Shown: positions 17,368 through 25,544 of the stretch, piece after piece | How the letters are laid out: every line of letters begins with the position of its first letter | How positions within the stretch are numbered: the stretch's first letter is position 1 | Origin: a virus | Virus record (IMG/VR): IMGVR_UViG_3300043411_001170 | Span: 1-64,000 of that record | Length of the DNA stretch: 64,000 nucleotides | Reading direction: 5' to 3' (one strand) | The notes under the pieces: generated by a model | Told to the model about the DNA's origin: nothing | Database searches by the model: none | Seen by the model: the letters and a program-made list of their open reading frames with translations, nothing else | Position numbers and translations under genes: made by a program

Positions 17368-18783
17368 ATGAAGGTAACACTTACAAATGGTTTTGACAAT
17401 TCCTATAATAACGCTATAGCATGTGCTTACTCATGCTATTCTCCAAAAATAGTCACAGAGGAGGTTGTAGAGAAAAATCCTGAACGTAGAGATTCAGTAG
17501 CAGATTCTACTTTTAAAGCTAACCATTTTACAGTCTACCAACATGCTCACTTTCAATTTGCTATTGAAGGAGTCAGTAGACAATGTATCTGGTCTTTTTT
17601 ACATAATCAAAAATTTTACAATTCAGAACAACAGTCTCAGCGTTATGTAAAGATGAAAAGGGAGAAAGTTTATACACCTCCTTTTGTCGGAAACTTAGAC
17701 TATGATAAATTTGTCAGTCATATATTTTCGATTTATGAGGATTTATCAAAACTTTTATATCCAATAGCTTCTGAAAAATATTACAGTATTTTCAAAGCAA
17801 GAAAAAAGCATGACAATATTTATTCAAAGACGATTGAGAAGAAATGTATTGAATCTGCTAGAGCTATTCTTCCTACAGCTATGTTGAGTCATCTATATCA
17901 TACAGTAAATCTTACTACCTTACATAGATTAAGAATGGAAGCACACAAATCACAGACACCTGATGAAAGTATTCCATTAATAAAAGAAATGTGTAGACTC
18001 GTTGAAGAACGCCATCCAGGTATATTCAGAATACAGTATGAAGATCAAGATCCTATTTATTCAGAGACAGATTATAGTAGGGCTTTATTTGCAGTTTTTG
18101 AACCAGAATCAAAAATTGTAAATTTCTTACCGATTTCAGAAGAACAGTTAGTCTTTATCGCTAAAAATTATGATCCCTCTATTTTAAGTGATGACGTATA
18201 TAATAGTGTGATGCTGGATGAAGATTTATTATCGACTACAGGACAACTAAAGAATCTAGTACAATATACTTTTGAGAAATCAACTACACATTACACAGAT
18301 TCACAAGAACAACGTCATAGAGAACTTGCACAGGTACGAGGGAAAGTCAGAGAAAACGCTAGATATTCGATTCCTAACATTATACAAGAATCTACAGAGG
18401 CAACAAATAAATTTAGAGAAGGGATAGATGTCATAAGGCAGTTTATTTTTGAAGCAAATAGGTATGAAGAGAATAAAAAGTATACACAATATCTTTTACC
18501 CAATGCTGTAGAGGTTAACACCTTAACTTCTGGAAATTTATTTGGATATCTGAATAAATGGAAGATGAGACTGTGTTTAAATGCTCAAGAAGAAGCTTTT
18601 GACATAGCCATGCAGGAAATTGAACAGGTTAAAAAGATACACCCTAATCTTGGACAGTGGATCGGTGCTCCTTGTCATATAAGGAAATGGAAGGGTATAA
18701 AGCCAATTTGCCCAGAGGGTGATAGGTTTTGTGGCATACCTGTTTGGAAAGAAGATATAACCAAAGTCACAAGACTTCTTTAA
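17368..18783 (+). CDS. thyX: Flavin-dependent thymidylate synthase, long tandem form
   Basis: The start at 17368 follows TTTTAAGAGG. The 471-residue product is about twice the length of classical ThyX (about 220-250). The first half has a ThyX-like block around residues 70-95 (GVSRQCIWSFLHNQ, then NSEQQSQRYV with S90 and R92) and an ARAILPTAMLSHLYHTVNL segment. The second half has an RHR triplet (R316-H317-R318) and a second C-terminal-type segment (LLPNAVEVNTLTSGNLFGYLN and a basic helix), so two ThyX-like units seem fused. Long ThyX forms with this QQSQRY motif exist in some bacteria. It would methylate dUMP to dTMP using methylene-tetrahydrofolate, FAD and NADPH. Whether both halves bind flavin cannot be told. 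Confidence 0.8.
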   Translation: MKVTLTNGFDNSYNNAIACAYSCYSPKIVTEEVVEKNPERRDSVADSTFKANHFTVYQHAHFQFAIEGVSRQCIWSFLHNQKFYNSEQQSQRYVKMKREKVYTPPFVGNLDYDKFVSHIFSIYEDLSKLLYPIASEKYYSIFKARKKHDNIYSKTIEKKCIESARAILPTAMLSHLYHTVNLTTLHRLRMEAHKSQTPDESIPLIKEMCRLVEERHPGIFRIQYEDQDPIYSETDYSRALFAVFEPESKIVNFLPISEEQLVFIAKNYDPSILSDDVYNSVMLDEDLLSTTGQLKNLVQYTFEKSTTHYTDSQEQRHRELAQVRGKVRENARYSIPNIIQESTEATNKFREGIDVIRQFIFEANRYEENKKYTQYLLPNAVEVNTLTSGNLFGYLNKWKMRLCLNAQEEAFDIAMQEIEQVKKIHPNLGQWIGAPCHIRKWKGIKPICPEGDRFCGIPVWKEDITKVTRLL

Positions 18784-18791
18784 TTTTGATA

Positions 18792-18820
18792 AAATGCCCT
18801 TTTATGAGGGCATTTATTTT
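18792..18820 (+). terminator. Intrinsic terminator
   Basis: A 9-bp stem (AAATGCCCT/AGGGCATTT) with a 6-base loop and a TATTTT tail follows the thyX stop. An in-frame ATG at 18794 lies inside the hairpin and is not used as the next gene's start. Confidence 0.85.
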
Positions 18821-18841
18821 CAGTCTGTAATAAGAGGAACC

Positions 18842-19342
18842 ATGAAACAGTATACGATGGACGAGAAAAGAGAAATATATAAAAAGTGGAGATCATTAAT
18901 TAATATGGATCTCTCTGAACTTGAAAAATGGTTAAAGAATCCTTGGAAAATGAAGGCATCTTTATCAAAAGATCAAGCAACTGCACATGATATTGTATCA
19001 GGGCATACATCATTTAACCAAATAATGAACATGGTAGAGATGACGTTTAAAGATTGGGAAGATGAAGACTTTTACCATGCTAGACGACATAACAGTTTTA
19101 ATTCAAGAATGTTAGGAAATAATCCAGGTAAGCCTGTGAGTTCTGATGTTCCCATGTCAAAATGGGAGATCTCATTAAGAAATTGGGGACATGACCCAAG
19201 AAAAGGAAATAGTCCAGGTAAAGATAAAGTAGAAGCGTGGTTAAAAGATTATTTTCCTGAAAAGGAAGCATCAGACAAAACCAATAATATGGTAGACATT
19301 ATAAAGATAGCAGCTATGGGGTTAAGAAATGTACATAGATAA
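18842..19342 (+). CDS. Small protein with DUF3140-like N-terminus
   Basis: The ATG at 18842 follows TAAGAGGAACC and is chosen over an upstream ATG within a terminator. The 166-residue product has an N-terminal segment (INMDLSELEKWLKNP) resembling the MTPxELEKWL opening of DUF3140-type proteins. A middle follows with two related NPGKP/SPGKD turns, each next to a KWEISL or KVEAWL helix. The C-terminus is a basic/hydrophobic helix. It overlaps the next gene by 14 bases, so the two are translationally coupled. Function is not known, and the family link is weak. Confidence 0.55.
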   Translation: MKQYTMDEKREIYKKWRSLINMDLSELEKWLKNPWKMKASLSKDQATAHDIVSGHTSFNQIMNMVEMTFKDWEDEDFYHARRHNSFNSRMLGNNPGKPVSSDVPMSKWEISLRNWGHDPRKGNSPGKDKVEAWLKDYFPEKEASDKTNNMVDIIKIAAMGLRNVHR

Positions 19343-20210
19343 TGATGAACCATTGATTCAGGTGTCAAAAGATCCACTCTATGAGTTATGGATGGATAAA
19401 ATGGCAGCCGAGTCATTACCAAATGCACAAGCAGTTGTATCTTATTTAAAATCTAGGATCAGTTCTTCTTTTGAGGGTCTTTACCTAGATATTTATGTTA
19501 AGAACGACAATAACGAGGATCATGTTATAATTGATTACTTTCAGGCTTCTAGTAAACTTCCAGCAAATGAAGTTATGAAGTCATCTGTTTATGTAAAAAT
19601 TAAAATATCAGCAGATACAGGATTTAGATGGATCTCTGGGACTTCGGTTCCTGATAGAATCAGAGCAATACCTATAAGCCCTATTCCAAATATCCCTACA
19701 TTTAGAAAAAGATCTGGAAAACCTCTAAATGTTTTGAAATCTACCGTAGAATACTTTATTGCCAATCAAAGCATTTTAAAGACACCTATGGGTGGAGACA
19801 ATAAAGATCTTCTCACACCTTCAGTTTCAGATGAAGATGCTATACAGAATCCTCAAAAAAGAAAAATAAACTACATAGAGGGAAATAAACCTAAATCCCA
19901 AGTAGTAGATACGACTATAAGCGTTAATAGAACACCAGACGGTCAAGGGTTTCATCCTTGGACAAGATCAGATAAAGATCTACTACAGACTTTAGATGCA
20001 TTGGTTCCAGGATATAAACTCAAGATTAATAATCAAGAGTTTCCAATCTATGAAGTAAAGAAAGTAGAAAAAACACAGAGAGGTCTGACAGTATTTATAG
20101 CATCTCCTTCAGATAAAGCTTTATTAAAGAAAGTTCAAAATACAAAAACTCTGAAGTATGTATCGAGAGAGAGTGAAGGTCTAGTTTCTTCTATGAAAGT
20201 AAAGAAATAA
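19329..20210 (+). CDS. Unknown protein, 293 residues
   Basis: The start overlaps the end of the previous gene by 14 bases in another frame. Around residues 15-30 the protein has YELWMDKMAAESLPNAQAV, similar in feel to the short N-terminal helices of nearby proteins. A mixed alpha/beta domain (about 30-150) follows, then a long polar linker (about 150-200) and a C-terminal beta-rich domain (about 205-293; GYKLKINNQEFPIYEVKKVEK). No catalytic motif is visible. A strong terminator follows. It may be a virion or head-assembly protein by context, which is inference. Confidence 0.6.
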   Translation: MYIDNDEPLIQVSKDPLYELWMDKMAAESLPNAQAVVSYLKSRISSSFEGLYLDIYVKNDNNEDHVIIDYFQASSKLPANEVMKSSVYVKIKISADTGFRWISGTSVPDRIRAIPISPIPNIPTFRKRSGKPLNVLKSTVEYFIANQSILKTPMGGDNKDLLTPSVSDEDAIQNPQKRKINYIEGNKPKSQVVDTTISVNRTPDGQGFHPWTRSDKDLLQTLDALVPGYKLKINNQEFPIYEVKKVEKTQRGLTVFIASPSDKALLKKVQNTKTLKYVSRESEGLVSSMKVKK

Positions 20211-20235
20211 TATAAGATAGTAAATAACGGTAATA

Positions 20236-20272
20236 AAAAGGGTCACTTGTAATGAGTGACCCTTTTATTTTG
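20236..20272 (+). terminator. Intrinsic terminator
   Basis: A 12-bp stem (AAAAGGGTCACT/AGTGACCCTTTT) with a 7-base loop is followed by a U-rich run ending TATTTTG. It separates the preceding operon from the long leader of the acidic protein gene. Confidence 0.9.
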
Positions 20273-20317
20273 TATCTTTTATCCATAATTCGTTTATAGA
20301 AAAAACATAGGTGTCAC

Positions 20318-20502
20318 GCTTCATTTATTCTAAAAGTCCTTTCTATTTATTTAATAGAAAGTCATAAGTGAAGCAGATAATTCTTTAATAGAGTTTCTTA
20401 AGAGAGAGAGGAACTTTTTGTTAAAGAATCTTCTTCAACATGCACTCATGCTCCAATAACTAAATTATTTTGTTTTGACCTATCCACAATCCCAAGATTG
20501 TG
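20318..20502 (+). promoter_or_regulatory. Long structured leader of the acidic-protein gene
   Basis: Three stems precede the start codon at 20532. One is two-tiered (GCTTCA 20318-20323 with TGAAGC 20369-20374, enclosing a 9-bp hairpin at 20339-20361). One is a 9-bp stem (ATTCTTTAA 20380-20388 with TTAAAGAAT 20421-20429). One is a 7-bp hairpin at 20485-20502. The second encloses TTAAGAGAGAGAG at 20398, which recurs in the leader at 24924. No convincing promoter could be fixed. The ribosome site is AAGGGA at 20520-20525. Confidence 0.5.
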
Positions 20503-20531
20503 TGAGAAGGTGTTACCCAAGGGACTTAAAA

Positions 20532-21257
20532 ATGTCGTTAGAAAATGCACTTATCAAGATGGCTTCTGAAAACCCTGAGCTTGCCGAAGATGTGATCGAC
20601 ATCCTCGCAGCTGCTGAAGACGAAGACGAAGATTTCTATGCTGATGAAGATGAAGACTTTTGGGCTTCCGATGACGAAGACGAAGATTTCTACGCCGAAG
20701 ACGAAGAAGATGATGAGGAAGATGAATTGATCGAAGCCATGTTGCACCTTGCAGCAGAAGGCGGATCAGGCGCTTCTAAGTCCAAGCGCAAGGGCAAGCG
20801 TGGTGTTCAACTTACTGGCGAAATGGGTCGTGCTCTTGCTCCCCACGTTCGCGGTAGAAAATCACAATTCCCTATGGGCCTCTACCTTGCATTCTTGAAA
20901 GAAAAGGGCGAACCCGTTTCGATTCCTCCTTTCAAGCAAAATGCTGCTGCCTTCAAGAAATGGATCAAGACCAAGGCCAAGAAAGGCGGCGCATGGTACA
21001 AAGCCCGTATGAAGAAAATCCAAGGTCGTAAGCAAGCTCTCCGCGATGCTTTTGAATCTGCTGGTGGCGCTCCTGGTGCCAAGGACAGCACCATTAGCAA
21101 CACTCTCCGCAAGGTCAAGAGTGTAATGCGCGGTCGTAAGGCCGTTGAGCCTACTGGCAAGGGAACTCCCGGTAACGCTTGGTCCAAGGAAGATCGCGCA
21201 GCCCTCCGTGGCGCTCGCAACAAGTCTGCTTCCTTGGCAGAAATCCTCGGATACTAA
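20532..21257 (+). CDS. Acidic-repeat protein with basic C-terminus, probably abundant virion or assembly protein
   Basis: The ATG at 20532 is preferred over an in-frame TTG at 20475 because it has a spaced AAGGGA site and the N-terminal helix typical of neighbours (MSLENALIKMASENPELAED). Residues 30-72 are almost pure Asp/Glu, with three tandem DEDEDF(Y/W)A repeats. From residue 85 the protein turns strongly basic, with an RKSQFPMGLYLAFLKEKG segment and many Lys/Arg/Gly. Codons are clearly GC-richer than in surrounding genes and the leader is long and structured, as expected for a highly expressed gene. The acidic/basic split resembles scaffold, core or DNA-condensing proteins. The role is inferred. 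Confidence 0.75.
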   Translation: MSLENALIKMASENPELAEDVIDILAAAEDEDEDFYADEDEDFWASDDEDEDFYAEDEEDDEEDELIEAMLHLAAEGGSGASKSKRKGKRGVQLTGEMGRALAPHVRGRKSQFPMGLYLAFLKEKGEPVSIPPFKQNAAAFKKWIKTKAKKGGAWYKARMKKIQGRKQALRDAFESAGGAPGAKDSTISNTLRKVKSVMRGRKAVEPTGKGTPGNAWSKEDRAALRGARNKSASLAEILGY

Positions 21258-21473
21258 GTTCTATAGGGTATAGGTAACGAGCAAAAGTAGGGAGAGGTTG
21301 ACTCTCCCTCAAAAAAGGTTCCTAGCCGTGTACTCTAAAAGTTAAAATTAAGAAAGGGTAGGTGTTTTACACCTACCCTTTTCTTTTTTATAGTTAGTTT
21401 TTACGCTTAGGTTTGTCTACTGATACACTATCAATTCCTATAAAAATATGGAAAATACGAGCGGGGATTTTAT
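21258..21473 (+). terminator. Intergenic gap with hairpin and strong terminator
   Basis: A 7-bp hairpin at 21290-21308 (GGGAGAG/CTCTCCC) is followed by A residues rather than U, so it is not a classical terminator. At 21353-21389 a 12-bp stem (AAGGGTAGGTGT/ACACCTACCCTT, 3-base loop) followed by TTCTTTTTTA is a strong one. The remaining sequence up to the start at 21474 carries the GCGGGGA ribosome site. No further gene is seen. Confidence 0.85.
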
Positions 21474-22517
21474 ATGGATGAGTTTAATGATGCCTTAGAG
21501 TATTTTGACTATGCCGATAGTGAAGAAGGAAAATTAAAAGAAGAAGAGAAGAAAAGGTGGCTACCAGTACAGTTAATTTTAAAAGACCTTTATCCTTTGC
21601 TTGGAAAAGTAACGAATAGAAAACTTGCAAAGGTAACATTTTCGTGGAACGAATGCTGTATTCGATTTAAAATTAACGATGAACTTTTTAAATTTGTCCT
21701 TGATATGGATGAAGAAGATAATTTACAACTTTTACTTTCTTCTGGAAGAGGAAAGAAAAAGCAAGAAACAACGTTGTTGGAGTTTGATAGCGGAGATTTC
21801 TTAAATAAAGAAGAACGTGCTGAAGTCGTTCGAGAACTTCTAAAATGTGTTCTTGGTGTTTTAAATAACTATCTCCCAGACCTAGTTAATACTCCAAAAT
21901 GGTTAAAAGACGAACAGAAAAAAGAACAGAAAGCTCAAGAACTGGAAGATGATCTTGATGATGAAGAGGATGACGGAGAATATGAGGACGAGGATTCTGT
22001 AGCCTATGATGATGACGAAGAAGATTACTTAGCGGGTGCTAAATATGACTATGACGAGTATATAAAATTAGTAGATGATCTTTTTGAAGATGGGCAGATT
22101 GATGAGGAAGAGAAAGAGGATATTCTCGATCTTGCTTATGAAATGATCCATGTTATTGATGATCCTTCTCTTACACCTGCTGGTGGTAAGGGAAAAAGTA
22201 CAAGATCAGTTAAAAAAGCTCCTGCAAAGACATCAAAATCACCCGTTAAAAGAAATCGTGTACTTACTGATTCTGACGGATTTACGGAAGTACAAAGAAA
22301 ATTCCTCTCATATATGGATCAAGTAAGATCCCATGCCAAATCTGAATTAAAAAGAAAGAAAAACATTGTTAATAATAAAAGAACTGTAGGATTTATTACA
22401 GGCATTATAGATACTATACATAGAGGGAAAGAATTAACTCCTGGCCAACGATCTGGTCTGGCTAAGGTTCTAAATTACTATAAGCAAAATGTTTTCGGTT
22501 TTGGTATTGACGACTAA
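21474..22517 (+). CDS. Acidic unknown protein, 347 residues
   Basis: The first 140 residues look like a folded alpha/beta domain (LKDLYPLLGKVTNRKLAKVTFSW). Residues about 150-185 are an extreme Asp/Glu/Tyr run, followed by an acidic helical segment, a basic Lys/Ser/Pro linker (GKGKSTRSVKKAPAKTSKSPVKR, about 235-260) and a basic helical C-terminus. The alternation of acidic and basic parts parallels the 20532 gene product. It has a GCGGGGA ribosome site and is 18 bases before the next gene. It is probably structural or DNA-associated. I do not recognise a family. Confidence 0.6.
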   Translation: MDEFNDALEYFDYADSEEGKLKEEEKKRWLPVQLILKDLYPLLGKVTNRKLAKVTFSWNECCIRFKINDELFKFVLDMDEEDNLQLLLSSGRGKKKQETTLLEFDSGDFLNKEERAEVVRELLKCVLGVLNNYLPDLVNTPKWLKDEQKKEQKAQELEDDLDDEEDDGEYEDEDSVAYDDDEEDYLAGAKYDYDEYIKLVDDLFEDGQIDEEEKEDILDLAYEMIHVIDDPSLTPAGGKGKSTRSVKKAPAKTSKSPVKRNRVLTDSDGFTEVQRKFLSYMDQVRSHAKSELKRKKNIVNNKRTVGFITGIIDTIHRGKELTPGQRSGLAKVLNYYKQNVFGFGIDD

Positions 22518-22535
22518 CTATATTGGGGTAAATAT

Positions 22536-23111
22536 ATGAATATGAGAAAATTAGCAGCTGCTCTGACAAGTTTTGTAAATAAGGTAGCCGTTTTAGGTTT
22601 ACCAACTGACAATTCAGGATATGCTCAAGCAAAAGAAATACGTTACAATTTACTGAGGGAATTGAAACTCCAGAAAGTAAAGTATGACGTAGATTTATTG
22701 CCTATGGGATCATATGGAAATCTATTCGGTCAGCATCGACCAGTAGCAATAACATCTAATGACGATCTTGAACCAGTTCATATCGGAATCGATGATGAAT
22801 TGGAAGACGACGATAAATTAGCTGTTTATATTGGAAGACCTAAGAATAAATATGCTTATCTTTATTTCAAATCTGACTTATCAGATTTAGATGGTAAGCT
22901 CGATGTTTTAATTGGAATCGTTAATGACTATATGGGAAGTGAAGATCAAGATGAAGCAGACTCTGTTCTTGAGCTAGCTAAGAGACAATATCCAGAAAGA
23001 AAATATGATAGCGTTGATGTACATCCTGCGGTAAAGGGAATTAAATTTCTCCCTTCAACGAAAAATCGCCCTGATGTCGCTTATCCCCGTGGACGCCAAA
23101 GAACAAGATAA
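22536..23111 (+). CDS. Small protein with MNMRKLA-type N-terminus, paralogue 1
   Basis: This 191-residue protein starts MNMRKLAAALTSFVNKVA, a basic amphipathic helix. The product of 25023-25475 begins with the same seven residues (MNMRKLA) and has a similar layout: an alpha/beta core with a DLLPMG or NVIPPD turn, and a C-terminal helix with (Y/F)xxxxxQxEAxxxL. They are likely paralogues. This copy has an extra C-terminal tail (KFLPSTKNRPDVAYPRGRQRTR). The shared N-terminus might be a head-targeting or cleaved leader. That is inference from its recurrence on unrelated neighbours. Confidence 0.65.
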   Translation: MNMRKLAAALTSFVNKVAVLGLPTDNSGYAQAKEIRYNLLRELKLQKVKYDVDLLPMGSYGNLFGQHRPVAITSNDDLEPVHIGIDDELEDDDKLAVYIGRPKNKYAYLYFKSDLSDLDGKLDVLIGIVNDYMGSEDQDEADSVLELAKRQYPERKYDSVDVHPAVKGIKFLPSTKNRPDVAYPRGRQRTR

Positions 23112-23128
23112 TAGCTATAAGAAAGAAA

Positions 23129-23160
23129 AAGGGGCGTAAAAGCCCCTTACTCTATTTTAA
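23129..23160. terminator. Bidirectional terminator between convergent genes
   Basis: A 7-bp stem (AAGGGGC/GCCCCTT) with a 6-base loop is flanked by A-rich sequence on the left and a U-rich stretch on the right. It can serve both the plus-strand gene ending at 23111 and the minus-strand gene ending at 23157. Confidence 0.75.
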
Positions 23161-23501
23161 TAGGTTTCCGTAACCAAATCAAAAAGATTACGGGCTAAAC
23201 GATCTACGTCAGATAAGGGTACTTTCAATACTGTCTTACCTGTTTTATTATTTTTCACTGTAATACTCTTTCCAGCTAAGGACAGAGATAATTCTAGAAT
23301 TTTATCTACAGATTGAGTGTTATCTGATACCAGTAAGACATCTCTTTTTGAATATGACTTAAGAGGGGAATCTTTTTTTCTAGCCATAGCATTAAAAATA
23401 ATAGACGCCCTATTTGTAATCTCATGGATATCATTTGACATCGCTGCTATTTTAATGAGCAGCTTATTAAAACTGTTAGCTAGTCTTGTAGTGTTTGACA
23501 T
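23157..23501 (-). CDS. Small unknown protein with hydrophobic/basic N-terminal helix
   Basis: This 114-residue protein begins MSNTTRLANSFNKLLIKIAAM, a basic amphipathic helix like those of neighbouring small proteins. The rest is mixed alpha/beta with a Lys-rich beta hairpin (SITVKNNKTGKTVLKVPL). It lies 11 bases downstream of the 421-residue gene on the same strand, so the two form one transcript. Family unknown. Confidence 0.6.
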   Translation of the reverse strand: MSNTTRLANSFNKLLIKIAAMSNDIHEITNRASIIFNAMARKKDSPLKSYSKRDVLLVSDNTQSVDKILELSLSLAGKSITVKNNKTGKTVLKVPLSDVDRLARNLFDLVTETY

Positions 23502-23512
23502 GATTAAACCTA

Positions 23513-24778
23513 TTATTTCTGTATTACGTTAAAAAGACCAAAGAATGTAAGAATACTATGAATAGTCAGAATATCAGATAAATACTGACTTGCTGTAAAA
23601 GGTTCATTAGCTTCTGCTGCTTTTTTGAATGCCGCAAAAACTTTGGGCAGTATTTTTACACCGTAAGTAAAGAAGAGTTTCGTGTTTGCATCCTTTACAA
23701 GTTTTCCTTCCTTATATGCTTTCCTAATATTAGTTGCAATATTTTTACATCTTACTTCTACATTGGAAATGGCATCAGGTGCAAATTTTTGAGGTCTAGG
23801 AAGATTATCCATTGTATAGACATCTGGAATAACTGTTGTAACTGGAGGAGATGAAAGTACAATTTGATCTGCTTTCTTCCATTTTCTCAAAATTGCAAAA
23901 ATAATGGACTTATATATTGTCTTTGCAACAGAATCTACATTTTCAGTTGAAAGTCTATTTAAGCATAATTCAAGAAGCATCTCTACATTTAACGCCTTTG
24001 AAGGTTTCCCATTATCTTTTTCGGTATAGAAAATGTAATTTAAAATATTACTGATCATGGAGTATTCAGAAGGAGATAAGAAATTCTTACTGATTCCATT
24101 CATCTGATTTAATACTTGGACTCTATGAGTAAGTTTTTTATTTCTTTTTCTACCACCACCTTTAAGATTGGTGAGAAATTCTTGTACCCTGGAAACTTCA
24201 TTTTGAGGAAGTACGTTAGATGTGAGTAGTTTTTGTAAGGTGCTTGTTTTTACCTGAACGGAAGAAAAATAAGATTTCTTCCATGTACCAAATAACTTCT
24301 CTACTTCCTTTCTGATATTAGAGTTGTACTCTCTGAGTCTCTTTCTTTTCTCAGGATCTTGAATAGTATCAAATAGATTTTCGTCCTTATACCATGTTTT
24401 CGGTACAGTTTCTTTTTTAGTAATAGGATTTAAAACAGGCTTTGATCCACCATTATCTCTAGTGTCATAAGCCCATAATAAAAAAGGAACTGTAATAGCG
24501 CGATCTCTTACACCGGGTTGATATACTGCTTGTGGTGCTGGTGGATTTGCAGGTTGAGGACCAATAGGGACAGGGGGAGGTGTAGGAGCGGGTTTTTGAG
24601 CAGGTGGAGGAGTAGAAGGGACAGGAGTTGCGTTTTGAACGGGAGGTGTAGGAGCAGCTTGTGGGAGAGTAGATTGAGGAGGAGGTACAACGTCTAAACC
24701 TAGATCAAGAGGATCTATGTTTTCCTGCTCTGCTAATCTCATTAAAGTTTGAAAACGATTAAATCGTGGTGATGACAT
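23513..24778 (-). CDS. Proline-rich-linker protein, 421 residues
   Basis: The N-terminus (MSSPRFNRFQTLMRLAEQENI) is again a short helix. Residues about 32-85 are a long Pro/Ala/Gln linker (VVPPPQSTLPQAAPTPP and similar). The rest is a helical, Lys-rich domain with no recognised motif. A long proline linker joining a short anchoring helix to a folded domain suggests a virion protein or an adaptor. It is the first gene of a two-gene minus-strand unit that runs toward the convergent terminator at 23129. Confidence 0.6.
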   Translation of the reverse strand: MSSPRFNRFQTLMRLAEQENIDPLDLGLDVVPPPQSTLPQAAPTPPVQNATPVPSTPPPAQKPAPTPPPVPIGPQPANPPAPQAVYQPGVRDRAITVPFLLWAYDTRDNGGSKPVLNPITKKETVPKTWYKDENLFDTIQDPEKRKRLREYNSNIRKEVEKLFGTWKKSYFSSVQVKTSTLQKLLTSNVLPQNEVSRVQEFLTNLKGGGRKRNKKLTHRVQVLNQMNGISKNFLSPSEYSMISNILNYIFYTEKDNGKPSKALNVEMLLELCLNRLSTENVDSVAKTIYKSIIFAILRKWKKADQIVLSSPPVTTVIPDVYTMDNLPRPQKFAPDAISNVEVRCKNIATNIRKAYKEGKLVKDANTKLFFTYGVKILPKVFAAFKKAAEANEPFTASQYLSDILTIHSILTFFGLFNVIQK

Positions 24779-25022
24779 TTTATATTGACCTATTTAGTTA
24801 GGATTTTTCTTTAATAGAGTACAGTATATTTACCCAATCAAAAGATAATAACACTCAATTCCCTATTTTATTATAAGAATAGGAAGGTCGGACATAACTT
24901 GTCCGATTTAATAGTTTTATATTTTAAGAGAGAGAGAGTAACTATTTTTTGTTACTAAAACGTAAAACTATTTAACTTTTTTCTACATAAGGGTAGAAAA
25001 TTCTAACAAAGGTAATAAATAT
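24779..25022 (+). promoter_or_regulatory. Divergent region and structured leader of the 25023 gene
   Basis: The gap holds the promoters for genes on both strands. On the plus side it contains CCTATT/AATAGG (24862-24883), a 7-bp hairpin TCGGACA/TGTCCGA (24888-24906), and TTAAGAGAGAGAG at 24924 followed by an AGTAAC/GTTACT hairpin (24937-24956) with a U-rich loop. The TTAAGAGAGAGAG plus U-run plus GTTA arrangement matches the 20398-20423 leader. A promoter was not identified with confidence. Confidence 0.5.
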
Positions 25023-25475
25023 ATGAATATGAGAAAGTTAGCATCAATCTTGAAATTAGCAATCAACATGGAAAAATATAATAAAGAGTTGGATGAGCGG
25101 CACGCGAAAAAAGTGAAAGAGTCCAAAGAAACAGGGCTGCTTTCTAATAGTGTTATCAAAACGTTGAAAGCTATTGGATATTCAGTAAATGTCATCCCTC
25201 CAGATGAGGATGTGCAACCCTATTGGCATCCTACCATAACTGTCGAATCTGAAACAAATGCCCTAAAGGATCTACATATTAATATTCCTCTTTGGAGGGA
25301 TAATCAGGGAAAGATAGATGCAGGAGTTGTAACCGAGTTTTATGTTGGAGATGGAGGAGGAGAAGTTAAAAGCAAAAATAGTGCTACTGTTCTCAAGACT
25401 ATAGTACGATTAGTAAAAGAATATTTTTCAGCAGGAAATCAAAAAGAAGCAAACAAGATTTTAGGACTGAGATAA
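25023..25475 (+). CDS. Small protein with MNMRKLA-type N-terminus, paralogue 2
   Basis: This 150-residue protein begins MNMRKLASILKLAINMEKY and resembles the 22536-23111 product in its N-terminal helix, in a central NVIPPDEDVQPYW turn and strands (KDLHINIPLW), and in its C-terminal helix (LVKEYFSAGNQKEANKIL). The ribosome site is AAAGG. It has its own structured leader and a terminator just after the stop. Role unknown. A virion-internal protein is a reasonable guess. Confidence 0.65.
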   Translation: MNMRKLASILKLAINMEKYNKELDERHAKKVKESKETGLLSNSVIKTLKAIGYSVNVIPPDEDVQPYWHPTITVESETNALKDLHINIPLWRDNQGKIDAGVVTEFYVGDGGGEVKSKNSATVLKTIVRLVKEYFSAGNQKEANKILGLR

Positions 25476-25485
25476 AAAGAAAAAA

Positions 25486-25515
25486 GGGAAGCACTGTAAA
25501 ATGCTTCCCCTTTTT
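25486..25515. terminator. Terminator between convergent genes
   Basis: An 8-bp stem (GGGAAGCA/TGCTTCCC) with an 8-base loop is followed by CTTTTT and preceded by A6 on the left, so it can act for both the plus-strand gene and the minus-strand HU gene. Confidence 0.8.
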
Positions 25516-25544
25516 CGTATCTAGCTATTTATTTTACTAAGTAT

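Noticed and set aside
20475-20531. Upstream TTG start of the acidic protein
   Set aside because: It runs through the structured leader hairpin and lacks a ribosome site; the ATG at 20532 is well placed and gives the recurrent N-terminal helix.
24508-24690. Leu/His-rich ORF overlapping the proline-rich linker
   Set aside because: It is a frame shadow of the CCx-rich proline codons in the 23513-24778 gene.
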